In this document: positions 1 through 8,906 of the stretch, piece by piece
Position numbering within the stretch: position 1 is the first letter of the stretch
Layout of the letters: each line of letters starts with the position of its first letter
Assembly (NCBI RefSeq): GCF_000482705.1
Contig: NZ_AXWO01000017.1
Location: 53,041 to 117,040 of the forward strand
Length of the DNA stretch: 64,000 nt
DNA from: Glycomyces arizonensis DSM 44726
GTDB taxonomy: Bacteria > Actinomycetota > Actinomycetes > Mycobacteriales > Micromonosporaceae
Direction of reading: 5' to 3'
Notes under the pieces: model-generated
The model's database searches: none
The model's input: only the letters and a program-made list of their open reading frames with translations
Told to the model about the DNA's origin: nothing
Program-made: the position numbers and the translations under genes

Positions 1-411
1 AGTCTCCCGGGCCCCGCCACCCGCAAGGCGTCCAAGGCCCGCGCCGCGCTCGCCGACCTCGGCCTCGCGGCGGACGCGGACCGCCCCGCCGGGACCCTCC
101 CGTACCCCGAGCGCAAACGCCTCGCCCTCGCCCGAGCCCTCGTCACCGGCCCCGGACTCCTCCTGCTCGACGAGCCCGCGGGCGGCCTCGGCGAGGCCGA
201 CATCGCCGATCTCGCCCACACCGTCCGCGCCACGGCCGACGCCGGGTGTGCCGTCCTGCTCGTGGAGCACCACGTCGACTTCGTCATGGACGTCGCCGAC
301 CGCGTCGTCGTCCTCGACTTCGGCAGGGTCATCGCCTCCGGCACCCCCGGCGAGGTCCGAGCCGACCCGGCCGTCGAAGAGGCCTACCTCGGTCTGGAGG
401 CGGCCTCGTGA
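1..411 (+). CDS. livG: Branched-chain-type ABC transporter ATPase LivG, C-terminal part
   Basis: This is the 3' end of an ATP-binding subunit that runs in from the left edge; 136 residues are present. The Walker B stretch LLLLDEPAGGL lies near residue 55 of the fragment, followed by the H-loop in VEHHVDFV and the C-terminal pattern of LivG proteins (GxPGEVRADPAVxEAYLG). The signature region reads LPYPERKRLALARAL. The LPY and ALARAL parts are normal for LivG, but the central residues are not the usual GQQR. The TGA overlaps the GTG of livF by four bases, so the two ATPases are translationally coupled. The role is powering import of branched-chain amino acids or, given the catabolic genes downstream, a carboxylic acid. 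The family is clear and the substrate is inferred. Confidence 0.9.
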   Translation, partial: SLPGPATRKASKARAALADLGLAADADRPAGTLPYPERKRLALARALVTGPGLLLLDEPAGGLGEADIADLAHTVRATADAGCAVLLVEHHVDFVMDVADRVVVLDFGRVIASGTPGEVRADPAVEEAYLGLEAAS

Positions 412-1124
412 GCACCCTGGCGTTCTGCGACCTGACCGTCGGCTACGGCGACGGCGCCCCCGTGCTCGACGGCCTGAGCCTCGAAGTGCCCGACGGCGCC
501 GTCGTGGCCCTCCTGGGGGCCAACGGCGCCGGGAAGACCACGCTCCTGCGCGCCGTCTGCGGCCTCGTGCCCGCCCGCGGCGGCCGCGTCCTCCTCGGCG
601 GGCAAGACCTCACCGGACTGTCCACCGAAGACCGCGTCAGGCGCGGCCTCGCGCTCGTCCCCGAAGGGCGCAGCGTCGTCGCCGAGCTCACCGTCGAGGA
701 GAACCTCCGCCTCGGCGCCCTGTGGCGCCACCGCGGCCCCGCCCGCACCCGCGCCGTCGCGGCCGCCTACGAGCTGTTCGAACCGCTCGCCCGCAGGCGC
801 GCCTCGGCCGGGCACACCCTCTCGGGCGGCGAGCGCCAGATGCTCGCACTCGCCCGCGCGCTCGTCGCCGACCCCGCGGTGCTGCTGCTCGACGAGCCCT
901 CGCTCGGGCTCGCCCCGATCGTCGTGGCCCACCTCCTCGGCGTCCTGCGCGACACCGCCGAACGCACCGGTCTGACCGTGCTCCTCGCCGAGCAGAACGT
1001 CACCGGCGCCCTGTCCGTCGCCGACCGCGGCGTGGTCCTGTCCCTCGGCGAGGCCGTCGCCGACCGCCCGGCCGCCGAACTCGCCGCCGACCCCGCCCTC
1101 CGGCACGCCTACCTCGGATTCTGA
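408..1124 (+). CDS. livF: Branched-chain-type ABC transporter ATPase LivF
   Basis: The protein has 238 residues, normal for LivF. The GTG at 408 overlaps the livG stop and is followed by VSTLAFCDLTVGYG, the typical N-terminus, so this start is preferred over longer readings. Walker A (GANGAGKTT) is at residues 37-45, LSGGERQ is the ABC signature, Walker B is LLLLDEP, and the H-loop region reads LLAEQNV. It is the second cytoplasmic ATPase of the importer and should pair with LivG under the LivH-LivM permease. AAAGGAG starts directly after its stop and serves livH, so the genes form one operon. Confidence 0.93.
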   Translation: MSTLAFCDLTVGYGDGAPVLDGLSLEVPDGAVVALLGANGAGKTTLLRAVCGLVPARGGRVLLGGQDLTGLSTEDRVRRGLALVPEGRSVVAELTVEENLRLGALWRHRGPARTRAVAAAYELFEPLARRRASAGHTLSGGERQMLALARALVADPAVLLLDEPSLGLAPIVVAHLLGVLRDTAERTGLTVLLAEQNVTGALSVADRGVVLSLGEAVADRPAAELAADPALRHAYLGF

Positions 1125-1134
1125 AAGGAGCCCA

Positions 1135-2013
1135 GTGGACCGCTTCGTCTTCCTCCTCTCGACCGGACTGGCGCGCGGCGCCGTCCTGGCGCTCTTCGCC
1201 CTCTCCCTGGTCATCGTGTGGCGCGCGGCCAGGGCGGTGAACTTCGCCCAGGCCGCCATGGCGGCCGTCGCCGTATACGCCGCCTTCGCCGTCACCGCCG
1301 CCTCGGGCTCGTACTGGCTCGGACTCGCCTGCGGACTCGCCACCGGCGCGCTGCTCGGCGCGGCCGTCGAACGCGGCCTCATGCGGCGCCTGCCGCACCG
1401 CACGCCGCTGCCCGGCATGATCGGCGCGATCGGCCTGGTGATGGTGCTCCAAGCCGGACTCGCGATCGCGTTCGGCCCCGAGCACCGGCCGATGCGGGCG
1501 CCGTTCTCCGAGCGGCCCTTCGTGATCGGCGGCGTCCCCGTCCTCTCCCCGTACGACCTGTTCGTCCTCGCCACGGCCGCCGCCGTCATGGGCGCGCTCG
1601 CGCTGCTGTTCACGAAGACCTCGCTCGGCCTGCGACTGCGGGCCGCGGCATTCGCCCCCGAGACCTCCCGGCTCCTCGGGGTGCGCGTGCCGCGCATGGT
1701 CACCGTCGGCTGGACGCTCTCGGTGGCGACCGCCGCCCTGGCCGCACTCCTCTCGGTGCCCACCGAACTCGGGCTCAGCCCGCACGCCGCCGACCTGCTC
1801 TTCGTCGACGCCTTCGCCGTGGCCGTCGTCGGCGGGCTCGACTCGCCGCTCGGCGCGCTCGCGGCCGGGATCGGCGTCGGCATGCTCTCGGGCCTCGTCA
1901 CCGGGTACGTCTCGGCCTCGGCCGCGCCGCTGGCCGTGCTGGCGCTGCTGACGGTCGTGCTCCTGCTGCGGCCCGGCGGCCTCTTCGCGGCGGGGGAGGC
2001 CAGGAAGGCATGA
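1135..2013 (+). CDS. livH: Branched-chain-type ABC transporter permease LivH
   Basis: This is a 292-residue, very hydrophobic inner-membrane permease with about eight membrane spans. It starts at GTG 1135 behind AAAGGAG at 1125-1131. The early segment with RAVNFAQ and the later GGLDSPLGALAAG loop match the LivH (BPD_transp_2) family; the latter region normally contacts the ATPase. The stop overlaps the livM start (ATGA), giving tight coupling. It should form the translocation channel with LivM. The family call is firm. The substrate cannot be read from the sequence. Confidence 0.92.
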   Translation: MDRFVFLLSTGLARGAVLALFALSLVIVWRAARAVNFAQAAMAAVAVYAAFAVTAASGSYWLGLACGLATGALLGAAVERGLMRRLPHRTPLPGMIGAIGLVMVLQAGLAIAFGPEHRPMRAPFSERPFVIGGVPVLSPYDLFVLATAAAVMGALALLFTKTSLGLRLRAAAFAPETSRLLGVRVPRMVTVGWTLSVATAALAALLSVPTELGLSPHAADLLFVDAFAVAVVGGLDSPLGALAAGIGVGMLSGLVTGYVSASAAPLAVLALLTVVLLLRPGGLFAAGEARKA

Positions 2014-3077
2014 GGACCACCCTGCGCGCCGCGCTCATCGCCCTCGTCGCCATCGCCGCGACCTTCGGCCTCGACCCCTTCCGCAACTACCAGCTCGCCA
2101 CCGCCGCGGGCGTCTTCGCCGCCGTCGCCGGGCTGACCGTCCTGGTCGGACTCACCGGCCAGCTCTCCCTCGGCCACGCCGTCCTCATGGCCGCGGGCGG
2201 CTACGGGTACGCGGCGGCCGCCACGGCCGTCGAAGACGCCGCGCCCGGCGCCGGTCCGGCCGTCGTCCTCGTCGCCGGGCTCGGCGGCGCCGCGGCCGCC
2301 TCCGGCGCCCTCGGTCTCCTGCTCGGCCTGGCCGCCGCGCGCCTGCGCGGCCCCTACCTCGCGGGCCTGACCCTCGCCCTCGTCATCGCCCTGCCTTCGG
2401 CAGCCAACGTGCTGCCACTCGGCGGCGATCAGGGCCTCCCGGCGCCGTTCTTTCCCGTGCCCGAGGCGCTCTCGGCCCTCATCGCGGTCGAGCAGTGGCA
2501 CGCGTGGCTCGCGATCGCCATCGCGGCGGTGGCCGTGACGCCGCTCGCCGTGATCCGCGGCGGACGGGCGGGCCTGCGCATGCGGGCCGTGCTCGACGAC
2601 GAGACCGCCGCCGGCCTCTCCGGAGTGGACCCCGCGCTCGTCAAGACCGGCGCGTTCGCCGCCAGTGCGATCCCGGCCGGGCTCGGCGGGGCGGTGCTCG
2701 CCGTCGCCACGCAGCAGGTCACCCCCGGCGGCTACGGGCTCGGCTTCTCCCTGCTGCTCGTGGTCGCCGCCGTCGTCGGCGGGCTCGGCAGCATCGGCGG
2801 GGCCGCGATCGGCGCCGTCCTCGTCGTCGTCCTGCCCTGGCTGATCGACACGGCCGCCGAGGCCGTGCCCGCCGAGCTCGGGCGGCGGCTCGACGGCAAC
2901 CTCGCCGTCCTCCTCTTCGGAGCCGTCGTCATCGCCGTGGTCCTCGCCCGGCCCGACGGCGTCGCCGGACTGCTCAACCGCCTCCCGCGCCGGAGACCGT
3001 CCACTGACGACACGGCCCCGTCGAACCACGCACCGCTTTCCACGACAGCGCTTTCCAAGAGCACAAAGCTTTTATGA
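2010..3077 (+). CDS. livM: Branched-chain-type ABC transporter permease LivM
   Basis: The protein has 355 residues and multiple membrane spans. The ATG at 2010 overlaps the livH stop. GLTGQLSLGHAVLMAAGGYGYAA near residues 50-72 is the hallmark of LivM, and VGGLGSIGGAAIGAVL near the C-terminal part is the matching cytoplasmic loop. It forms the second half of the permease. A short hydrophilic tail rich in Ser and Thr follows the last span. The gap to the binding-protein gene is 36 bases, so the transporter is probably a single transcript with the coupling loosened at this point. Confidence 0.92.
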   Translation: MRTTLRAALIALVAIAATFGLDPFRNYQLATAAGVFAAVAGLTVLVGLTGQLSLGHAVLMAAGGYGYAAAATAVEDAAPGAGPAVVLVAGLGGAAAASGALGLLLGLAAARLRGPYLAGLTLALVIALPSAANVLPLGGDQGLPAPFFPVPEALSALIAVEQWHAWLAIAIAAVAVTPLAVIRGGRAGLRMRAVLDDETAAGLSGVDPALVKTGAFAASAIPAGLGGAVLAVATQQVTPGGYGLGFSLLLVVAAVVGGLGSIGGAAIGAVLVVVLPWLIDTAAEAVPAELGRRLDGNLAVLLFGAVVIAVVLARPDGVAGLLNRLPRRRPSTDDTAPSNHAPLSTTALSKSTKLL

Positions 3078-3113
3078 GCACAGAGCCTTCATGAACACAG
3101 AGAGGTGATCGGA

Positions 3114-4400
3114 ATGCACACCCCCACCAGCAGAACGGCCGTCGCGGCCCTGACGGCCGCGGCGCTCCTCGGCGCGGCCGCCTGCAGCACCCCCGACGAA
3201 GACGACACCCCCGGCATCACCGACGACACGGTGACCATCGGCACCCACCAGCCCCTCACCGGCCCGGCCGCGGCCGGATACTCCACGATCTCCGCCGCCA
3301 CGGCGGCCTACTTCGCCTACGTCAACGACAACGGCGGCATCCACGGCCGCGACATCGAATACGTCGTCAAGGACGACGCCTACGACCCGGCCCAGACCCA
3401 GACCGCGGTGCGCGAACTGGTGACCGAGGACGAGGTCTTCGCCATCGTCAACGGCCTCGGCACGCCCACCCACAGCGCCGTCCTCGACTACCTCGACGAG
3501 CAGGAGGTGCCCGACCTGTTCGTCTCCTCCGGGGCCCTGACGTGGAACCAGCCCGGCGTCTACCCGAACACCTTCGCCTTCAACGCCGACTACGTCACCG
3601 AGGGCGCGGCCCTGGCGCAGTACGCCGTGGATCAGCACCCCGGGGCGCTCATCTGCGTCCTCGGGCAGGACGACGACTACGGCGAGGGCATCCTCGAAGG
3701 CGTCGAGATGGTCGTGGGCGGCAACGGACTCGCCGAGATCCAGACCTACTCCACCTCCAATCAGGACGTCACCGCGCAGATCGGCGCCATGATGGAGGCC
3801 GGCTGCGAGGTCAACGTCCTCGGCACCATCAACGGGTTCACCGCGCTCGCCGTCGGCACGGCCGCCGAGCTCGACTGGTTCCCGCAGTGGTACGTCTCCT
3901 CCTCCGGCGGCGACTACCCGACGCTCGTCGGCTACCTCGGCGAGGACGTCGCCCCCCTCGTCCTCCAGGGCATGGTCAGCGTCAACTACCTGCCGTTCAG
4001 TCCCGACGACGAGTGGGTGGAGCTGTTCAGGCGGATCAACGACGAGTACAACGACGGCGCGCCGTTCACCGGCAACACCGTCTTCGGCATGAGCGTCGGC
4101 TACCTGTTCGCCGAGGCGCTCGCCGCCGCCGGAGCGGACCCGACGCGCGAATCGCTCGTCGCGGCCGTGGAATCCGGCGACCTGGTCGGCAACGGCATCG
4201 TGCCGCTCGCCTACAGCGAGGACGACCACGCCGCGTACCGCAGCGTCGGCATCACGGTCGTGAACGAGGGCGTGCAGGACTACGCGGGCCCCGTCTACAG
4301 CGTCGGCGCGGGCCGGGTGACGGCCGTCGAGGCCCAGCCGGTGCCGCTGGAGAACGACGGCATCCCGCAGCCGCCCCAAGGGGACGGCTCGGACGAGTGA
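3114..4400 (+). CDS. livK: ABC transporter substrate-binding lipoprotein, LivK/amide-binding type
   Basis: The 428-residue extracellular binding protein has a lipoprotein signal peptide: a basic start, AALTAAALLGAAAC, then Ser at +2. This predicts lipid attachment at the Cys and display on the outer face of the membrane. The body is a periplasmic-binding-protein type 1 fold (GxHQPLTGPAAAGY, YVNDNGGIHGRDIEYV, DDAYDPAQT), typical of LivK and amide- or urea-binding proteins. ATG 3114 is chosen because AGAGG at 3101-3105 sits eight bases before it; an in-frame GTG at 3105 would overlap that site. It captures the ligand for LivHMGF. The large size and neighbouring acyl-CoA genes favour a carboxylic-acid ligand over leucine, but this is inference. 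Confidence 0.9.
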   Translation: MHTPTSRTAVAALTAAALLGAAACSTPDEDDTPGITDDTVTIGTHQPLTGPAAAGYSTISAATAAYFAYVNDNGGIHGRDIEYVVKDDAYDPAQTQTAVRELVTEDEVFAIVNGLGTPTHSAVLDYLDEQEVPDLFVSSGALTWNQPGVYPNTFAFNADYVTEGAALAQYAVDQHPGALICVLGQDDDYGEGILEGVEMVVGGNGLAEIQTYSTSNQDVTAQIGAMMEAGCEVNVLGTINGFTALAVGTAAELDWFPQWYVSSSGGDYPTLVGYLGEDVAPLVLQGMVSVNYLPFSPDDEWVELFRRINDEYNDGAPFTGNTVFGMSVGYLFAEALAAAGADPTRESLVAAVESGDLVGNGIVPLAYSEDDHAAYRSVGITVVNEGVQDYAGPVYSVGAGRVTAVEAQPVPLENDGIPQPPQGDGSDE

Positions 4401-4472
4401 ACCGCGCTCGGGCGCCGCTGGACCGTGTTCGCGAACAGGGGCGCCCGAGCGGACGACTGGAAAGGAGACCGC

Positions 4473-5534
4473 ATGGCCAAGTCGACCGCGGTGCCCGGCC
4501 TCGACGTGGACGGGCTGGGCCGGTGGCTGACTCGGGAGCACCCGGAGCTGACCGGTGAGGGGCCGCTGAGGGCCGCGCTGATCGACGGCGGGCGCAGCAA
4601 CCTCACCTACCGGGTGGACGGCGCGGCCGTGCCGCTCGTGCTGCGACGCCCGCCGCTGGGCCACGTGCTGTCCACGGCGCACGACATGCGCCGCGAGCAC
4701 CGGGTCATCACGGCCCTGCGGGGCATCGTCCCCGTGCCGCCCACCGTCGACCTCGTCGACGACACCGGCGCGGGCGAGGTGACCGGCACGGACTTCTTCG
4801 TCATGGAGCATGTCGCGGGCCAGGTGCTGTCCCGCCCGGCGCAGAACGCCGGATGGACACGAGGCGGCCTGCGACGGCTCGGCATCGAACTGGCCGAGGT
4901 CCTGGCCGACCTGCACGCCGTGGACCCCGATGCGGTCGGACTGGGCGACTTCGGCAGGCCCAGCGGCTACCTCGACCGGCAGATGACGACCTGGCGCCGC
5001 CAGTACGACGCCTCCCGCTCCCGCGAGCTGCCCGCCCTCGACGCGCTCCAGGAGCGCCTCGCCGGATCGGTGCCCGCGGGCGGGGCGCGCTCCGGCGTCG
5101 TGCACGGCGACTACCGGCTCGACAACCTCATCGTCGCCGGGGAGCCCGGCGCGCCGCGCGTCGCCGCCGTCCTCGACTGGGAGATGGCCACGCTCGGCGA
5201 CCCGCTCGTGGACCTCGGCATGCTCGGCATGTACTGGCACATCCGCGAACTGCCCGGCGGCGGGGCCGCCTCGGGCGCGATCGTGCCCGGGGCGGGCTAC
5301 CCCGAGTTCGCCGAAGTGGTGGACGCCTATGCGGCCCGATCCGGGGCCGCCGTTCCGGACCTGTCCTGGTACCGGGCGTTCGCCTGCTACAAGCTCGCGG
5401 TGATCCTCGAGGGCATCCACTACCGCTACACCGGCGGCCAGACCGTCGGCGAGGGCTTCGACAGGATCGGCGCGCTCGTGGCGCCGCTGGCCGACGAGGG
5501 GCTGGCGCGCGCGTCGGCCGGAAAGGACGCGTGA
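4473..5534 (+). CDS. APH-fold kinase, LvaA/ACAD10-11 kinase-domain type
   Basis: The protein has 353 residues. The N-terminal lobe carries SNLTYRV and VLRRPPLG. The catalytic loop is HGDYRLDNL (about residues 211-219) and the metal-binding segment is VLDWEMATLGDP, as in aminoglycoside-phosphotransferase-fold (PF01636) enzymes. ATG 4473 follows GGAAAGGAGACC; a longer reading from 4425 lacks such a site. The TGA overlaps the ATG of the next gene, an acyl-CoA dehydrogenase of ACAD10/11 type. In animals these two domains are fused. In Pseudomonas putida the equivalent pair LvaA/LvaC phosphorylates and then removes the 4-hydroxyl of a 4-hydroxyacyl-CoA. The inferred role here is phosphorylation of a hydroxyacyl-CoA, not drug resistance. 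The fold is certain and the substrate is inferred. Confidence 0.85.
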   Translation: MAKSTAVPGLDVDGLGRWLTREHPELTGEGPLRAALIDGGRSNLTYRVDGAAVPLVLRRPPLGHVLSTAHDMRREHRVITALRGIVPVPPTVDLVDDTGAGEVTGTDFFVMEHVAGQVLSRPAQNAGWTRGGLRRLGIELAEVLADLHAVDPDAVGLGDFGRPSGYLDRQMTTWRRQYDASRSRELPALDALQERLAGSVPAGGARSGVVHGDYRLDNLIVAGEPGAPRVAAVLDWEMATLGDPLVDLGMLGMYWHIRELPGGGAASGAIVPGAGYPEFAEVVDAYAARSGAAVPDLSWYRAFACYKLAVILEGIHYRYTGGQTVGEGFDRIGALVAPLADEGLARASAGKDA

Positions 5535-6742
5535 TGGACTTCGCCCCCGACGCGCTCACTGAGGCGAAGACGAGGGACATGCGCCTCTTCCTCGATGAGC
5601 TCGTCCTCCCCGCCGAACCGGTCCTGGAGGCCGAAGTGGAGTCGACGCCGGGCGACTGGTCGCTGCGCCCAGTGGTCCGCTCGCTCCAGAAGGAGGCCCG
5701 CGAACGCGGGCTGTGGAACCTGTTCCTGCCCGGCGAAGCGGGCGGCGGGCTGACGAACCTCCAATACGCGCCCGTGGCCGAGCTGTCCGGCCGCAGCCCC
5801 AGGCTCGCCCCCGTCGCGATGAACTGCGCCGCACCGGACACCGGCAACATGGAGCTCCTGGCCCAGTTCGGCTCGCCCGAGCAGCGCGCCGAATGGCTCG
5901 AACCGCTGCTGGACGGGCAGATCCGCTCGGCGTTCTGCATGACCGAGCCCGCCGTGGCCTCCTCGGACGCCTCGCAGATCGCCACCCGCATCCGCCGCGA
6001 AGGCGGCCAGTACGTCGTCGACGGCCGCAAATGGTTCGCCACCGGCGCCATGAACCCCGACTGCGCGGTCCTCATCGTCATGGGCAAGACCGACCCCGAA
6101 GGGCCCAGGCACCGGCAGCAGTCGATGGTCCTCGTCCCGCGCGGCACTCCCGGCGTGCGCGTGGTGCGGCCGCTGACCGTCTTCGGCTACGACGACCGCG
6201 ACCACGGCGGCCACGCCGAGATCGCCTTCGACGACGTCCGCGTGCCTGTCGCCAACCTCATCGGGGACGAAGGCGGCGGCTTCGCCATCGCCCAGGCCCG
6301 CCTCGGGCCCGGCCGCGTCCACCACTGCATGCGCGCGCTCGGCATGGCCGAACGCGCCCTCGGTCTCGTCCGCGCCAGGGCGAACGACCGCGTCGCCTTC
6401 GGCGGGCCCCTCGCCGACAAGGGCACCGTCCGCGCCTGGGCCGCCGAGGCCCGCATCGACATCGAGGCCCTGCGGCTGCTCGTCCTCAAGACCGCCTGGC
6501 TCATGGACACCGTCGGCAACCAGCGGGCGATGACGGAGATCCAGGCCATCAAGATCGCCGTTCCCCGTGCCGTGCAGCGCCTCCTCGACGGCGCGATCCA
6601 GCTGTTCGGCGCCGCCGGACTCTCCTGCGACCGGCCGCTCGCCGCGATGTTCGCCGCCGCGCGCGCCATGCGCCTCGCCGACGGCCCCGAGGAGGTCCAC
6701 CTGGCCGCGCTGGGCAAGACCGAGCTGCGACGACAACCATGA
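5534..6742 (+). CDS. Acyl-CoA dehydrogenase, ACAD10/11-LvaC type
   Basis: The protein has 402 residues and an ATGA overlap with the kinase gene. Family motifs in order are FCMTEPAVASSDASQIATRI (FAD and substrate contact), VVDGRKWFATGAMNP, and LFGAAGLSCDRPLA near the C-terminus. The end carries RLADGPEEVHLAALGKTEL in place of the YEGT-type catalytic Glu segment of ordinary acyl-CoA dehydrogenases. This DGPxEVH form is typical of the ACAD10/11 group. Those enzymes act with an APH-fold kinase in 4-hydroxyacyl-CoA handling, so the predicted job is converting the phosphorylated intermediate to an enoyl-CoA that can enter beta-oxidation. The alternative is a plain long- or branched-chain dehydrogenase. 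Confidence 0.87.
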   Translation: MDFAPDALTEAKTRDMRLFLDELVLPAEPVLEAEVESTPGDWSLRPVVRSLQKEARERGLWNLFLPGEAGGGLTNLQYAPVAELSGRSPRLAPVAMNCAAPDTGNMELLAQFGSPEQRAEWLEPLLDGQIRSAFCMTEPAVASSDASQIATRIRREGGQYVVDGRKWFATGAMNPDCAVLIVMGKTDPEGPRHRQQSMVLVPRGTPGVRVVRPLTVFGYDDRDHGGHAEIAFDDVRVPVANLIGDEGGGFAIAQARLGPGRVHHCMRALGMAERALGLVRARANDRVAFGGPLADKGTVRAWAAEARIDIEALRLLVLKTAWLMDTVGNQRAMTEIQAIKIAVPRAVQRLLDGAIQLFGAAGLSCDRPLAAMFAAARAMRLADGPEEVHLAALGKTELRRQP

Positions 6743-6764
6743 ACGAGTCCCCTTGGAGGCAACC

Positions 6765-8351
6765 ATGACGCACCGAAACGACCCCGCCGTCGACGGCCCC
6801 GGCTACGGCACCCTCTCGATCGCGAGCATCCTCGCCGAGACCGCCCGCCGCGCCCCCGACCGCCCGGCCCTGCACTTCATGGGCCGCACCATCACCTACG
6901 GCGCACTGTGGGACCAGACCCGCGCCTACGCCGGGGCACTCGCCGCCCGCGGGATCGGCCCCGGCTCGCGCGTGGCGATGATCGTCCCGAACGTGCCCGA
7001 CTTCCCGCGCGTCTATTACGCCGCCCTGGCGCTCGGCGCCGTCGTGGTCCCGATCCACCTGCTGTTCAAGGCCGACGAGATCGCCTTCGTGCTCCAGGAC
7101 GCCGAGGCCGACCTCGCCGTGGCCGCCGCGCCCGTGCTCGCCGAGGCCGCCCCGGCCGCGGCCCGCGCGGGCGTGCCGCTGGTGACGGTCCTGGCCCCCG
7201 AAGGACTCGAGGTCGGCGGATCGCCCGTCGCGCGCCTGGAGGCCGAGGCCGCAGCGGCGACGCCGATCGCCCGCCAGGCCCCCGTGGGTCCGCTCGCCGC
7301 CGCCACCGTCCTCTACACCTCGGGAACCACCGGCACGCCCAAGGGCGCCGTCGGCTCGCACCTGGCGATGGTCGAGCAGGTCCACTGCTCGCTCATCGAC
7401 TCCTTCGACATGCGGCCCGACGACGTGATCTACGGCGGCCTGCCGTTCTTCCACTCCTTCGGGCAGATGGCCGTGCTCAACATCGCCTTTCGCGTCGGCG
7501 CGTCGATCATCCTGCTGCCGAAGTTCGACCCCGACGAGGCGCTCGAACTCCTCGTGCGCCACCAGGCGACCCTGTTCACGGCCGTCCCCACGAACTTCGC
7601 CGGCATGGTGGCGGCCGCCGCGAGGAAGGCCGAGCGCCCGCCGCTGCGGTACGCCGTCTCCGGCGGCGCGGCGCTGCCTCCCGCGCTCCTGGAGGCCTTC
7701 GAGCAGGCCTACGGCGCCGAGGTCCACGAGGGGTACGGGCTCACCGAGACCTCGCCGTCGTGCACTTTCAACACCGTGTTCGAGCCGATCCGGCCCGGCA
7801 CCGTGGGCCGTCCCATGTGGGGCGTGGACGTCGCCGTCGCCGAGGCGGAGACCGAAGGCCGCATCGAACTGATCGACGAGCCCGGCACGCTCGGCGAGAT
7901 CGTCGTGCGCGGGCACAACCTCATGAAGGGCTACCTCGGCCGCCCCGACGCCTCCGAGGCCGCCGTCGTGGACGGCTGGTTCCGCACCGGCGACCTCGGA
8001 ACCGTCGACGCCGAGGGCATCGTCACGGTCGTCGACCGCAAGAAGGACATGATCATCCGCAACGGCTACAACGTCTATCCATCCGAAGTGGAGGCCGTGC
8101 TCGCCCGGTATCCCGGCGTCGCGATCGCCGCGGTGTTCGGGCTGCCGCACGAGACGCACGGGCAGGAGGTCCACGCCGCCGTCGTCCCCGCCGAGGGCGC
8201 CACTGTGGATGCCGAAGCGGTGGTGGCCCACATGAAGGCGAAGGTCGCGGCCTACAAGTACCCGCGGGTGGTGCACGTGGTGGACGAGCTCCCGATCGGC
8301 GCGAGCGGCAAGGTCCTCAAGCGGGAGCTGGTGGAGCGGTTCACGCCGTAG
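6765..8351 (+). CDS. Acyl-CoA ligase (AMP-forming), FadD/LvaE-like
   Basis: The 528-residue protein is a member of the adenylate-forming family. Motifs seen are YTSGTTGTPKGA (phosphate loop), GYGLTETSP, a GEIVVRGHNLMKGYLG segment, RKKDMIIRNGYNVYPSEVE (hinge region) and the C-terminal lysine in ASGKVLKREL. The start at ATG 6765 follows TTGGAGGCAACC. It activates a free carboxylic acid to its CoA thioester at the expense of ATP, probably the acid imported by the upstream ABC system. It ends tail-to-tail with the thioesterase gene, overlapping it by 11 bases. The exact chain length or ring specificity cannot be read from the sequence. Confidence 0.9.
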   Translation: MTHRNDPAVDGPGYGTLSIASILAETARRAPDRPALHFMGRTITYGALWDQTRAYAGALAARGIGPGSRVAMIVPNVPDFPRVYYAALALGAVVVPIHLLFKADEIAFVLQDAEADLAVAAAPVLAEAAPAAARAGVPLVTVLAPEGLEVGGSPVARLEAEAAAATPIARQAPVGPLAAATVLYTSGTTGTPKGAVGSHLAMVEQVHCSLIDSFDMRPDDVIYGGLPFFHSFGQMAVLNIAFRVGASIILLPKFDPDEALELLVRHQATLFTAVPTNFAGMVAAAARKAERPPLRYAVSGGAALPPALLEAFEQAYGAEVHEGYGLTETSPSCTFNTVFEPIRPGTVGRPMWGVDVAVAEAETEGRIELIDEPGTLGEIVVRGHNLMKGYLGRPDASEAAVVDGWFRTGDLGTVDAEGIVTVVDRKKDMIIRNGYNVYPSEVEAVLARYPGVAIAAVFGLPHETHGQEVHAAVVPAEGATVDAEAVVAHMKAKVAAYKYPRVVHVVDELPIGASGKVLKRELVERFTP

Positions 8352-8766
8352 CGAGGACCTCGAGATGCTCGACCACCGCGGACCTGATGGCCTCGGGGAC
8401 CGGCACCGGGCGGCGGTCGTCCCGGCCCACGAACACGTGGGTGAAGGTGCCGAGCGCCACCGGCTCGCCCCGGTCGGGCGCGCCCTCGCGCAGGACGGCG
8501 AGGTCCCAGGTGATCGAGGTGCGCCCGAGCCGGGCGACCGCGACGTCCACCTCGAGCCGTTCGGGGAACGACGCCGAGGCGAGGAACTCGCACGACGACG
8601 CCCGCGCCACGCCGATCACCGGGCCGGACACCTCCAGGCCGGCGCGGTGGACCATCCAGGTGTTCACCGCGGTGTCCATCGCCTCGTAGTACACGGCGTT
8701 GTTCATGTGGCCGTACTGGTCGTTGTCGTTCCAGCGCAACGGGAACGGGTGGCGGTAACCGGTCAT
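8341..8766 (-). CDS. Hotdog-fold acyl-CoA thioesterase
   Basis: The 141-residue protein has the 4-hydroxybenzoyl-CoA thioesterase pattern RWNDNDQYGHMNNAVYYEAMDT near the N-terminus, where the Asp in WNDND is the likely catalytic residue. The remaining sheet segments (RLEVDVAVARLGRTSITW, TFTHVFV) fit a single hotdog domain. It hydrolyses acyl-CoA to the free acid and CoA and may relieve CoA trapping in this pathway. It is transcribed away from the downstream acyl-CoA dehydrogenase gene, so the 140-base gap holding the 8858 palindrome is a shared promoter region. Confidence 0.87.
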   Translation of the reverse strand: MTGYRHPFPLRWNDNDQYGHMNNAVYYEAMDTAVNTWMVHRAGLEVSGPVIGVARASSCEFLASASFPERLEVDVAVARLGRTSITWDLAVLREGAPDRGEPVALGTFTHVFVGRDDRRPVPVPEAIRSAVVEHLEVLATA

Positions 8767-8857
8767 GGTCGCTCCTTCGGGATTGCGGTGCCACGCGATG
8801 GCGACCCGATCTAGGCTAGGCCCGACACCGCGGATAATGTTGCATACTAGACACAGA

Positions 8858-8869
8858 CCGACCGGTCGG
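8858..8869. promoter_or_regulatory. Perfect 12-base palindrome, probable TetR-family operator
   Basis: CCGACCGGTCGG is a perfect palindrome placed 38 bases before the second acyl-CoA dehydrogenase gene and inside the divergent promoter region. Its core resembles the ACCGACCGGTCGGT-like sites bound by TetR regulators of fatty-acid and phenylacetate catabolism. A related element lies at 13814-13833. No TetR gene is present in the window. Confidence 0.6.
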
Positions 8870-8906
8870 AATGTTCGGGCCGGGTCGGCGGAGGAACGGA
8901 GAGACC

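Noticed and set aside
384..3029. Long open frame on the minus strand opposite the liv genes
   Set aside because: It is a mirror of high-GC codon bias. The product is Gly/Asp/Glu-rich without domains, while the plus strand has clear transporter genes.
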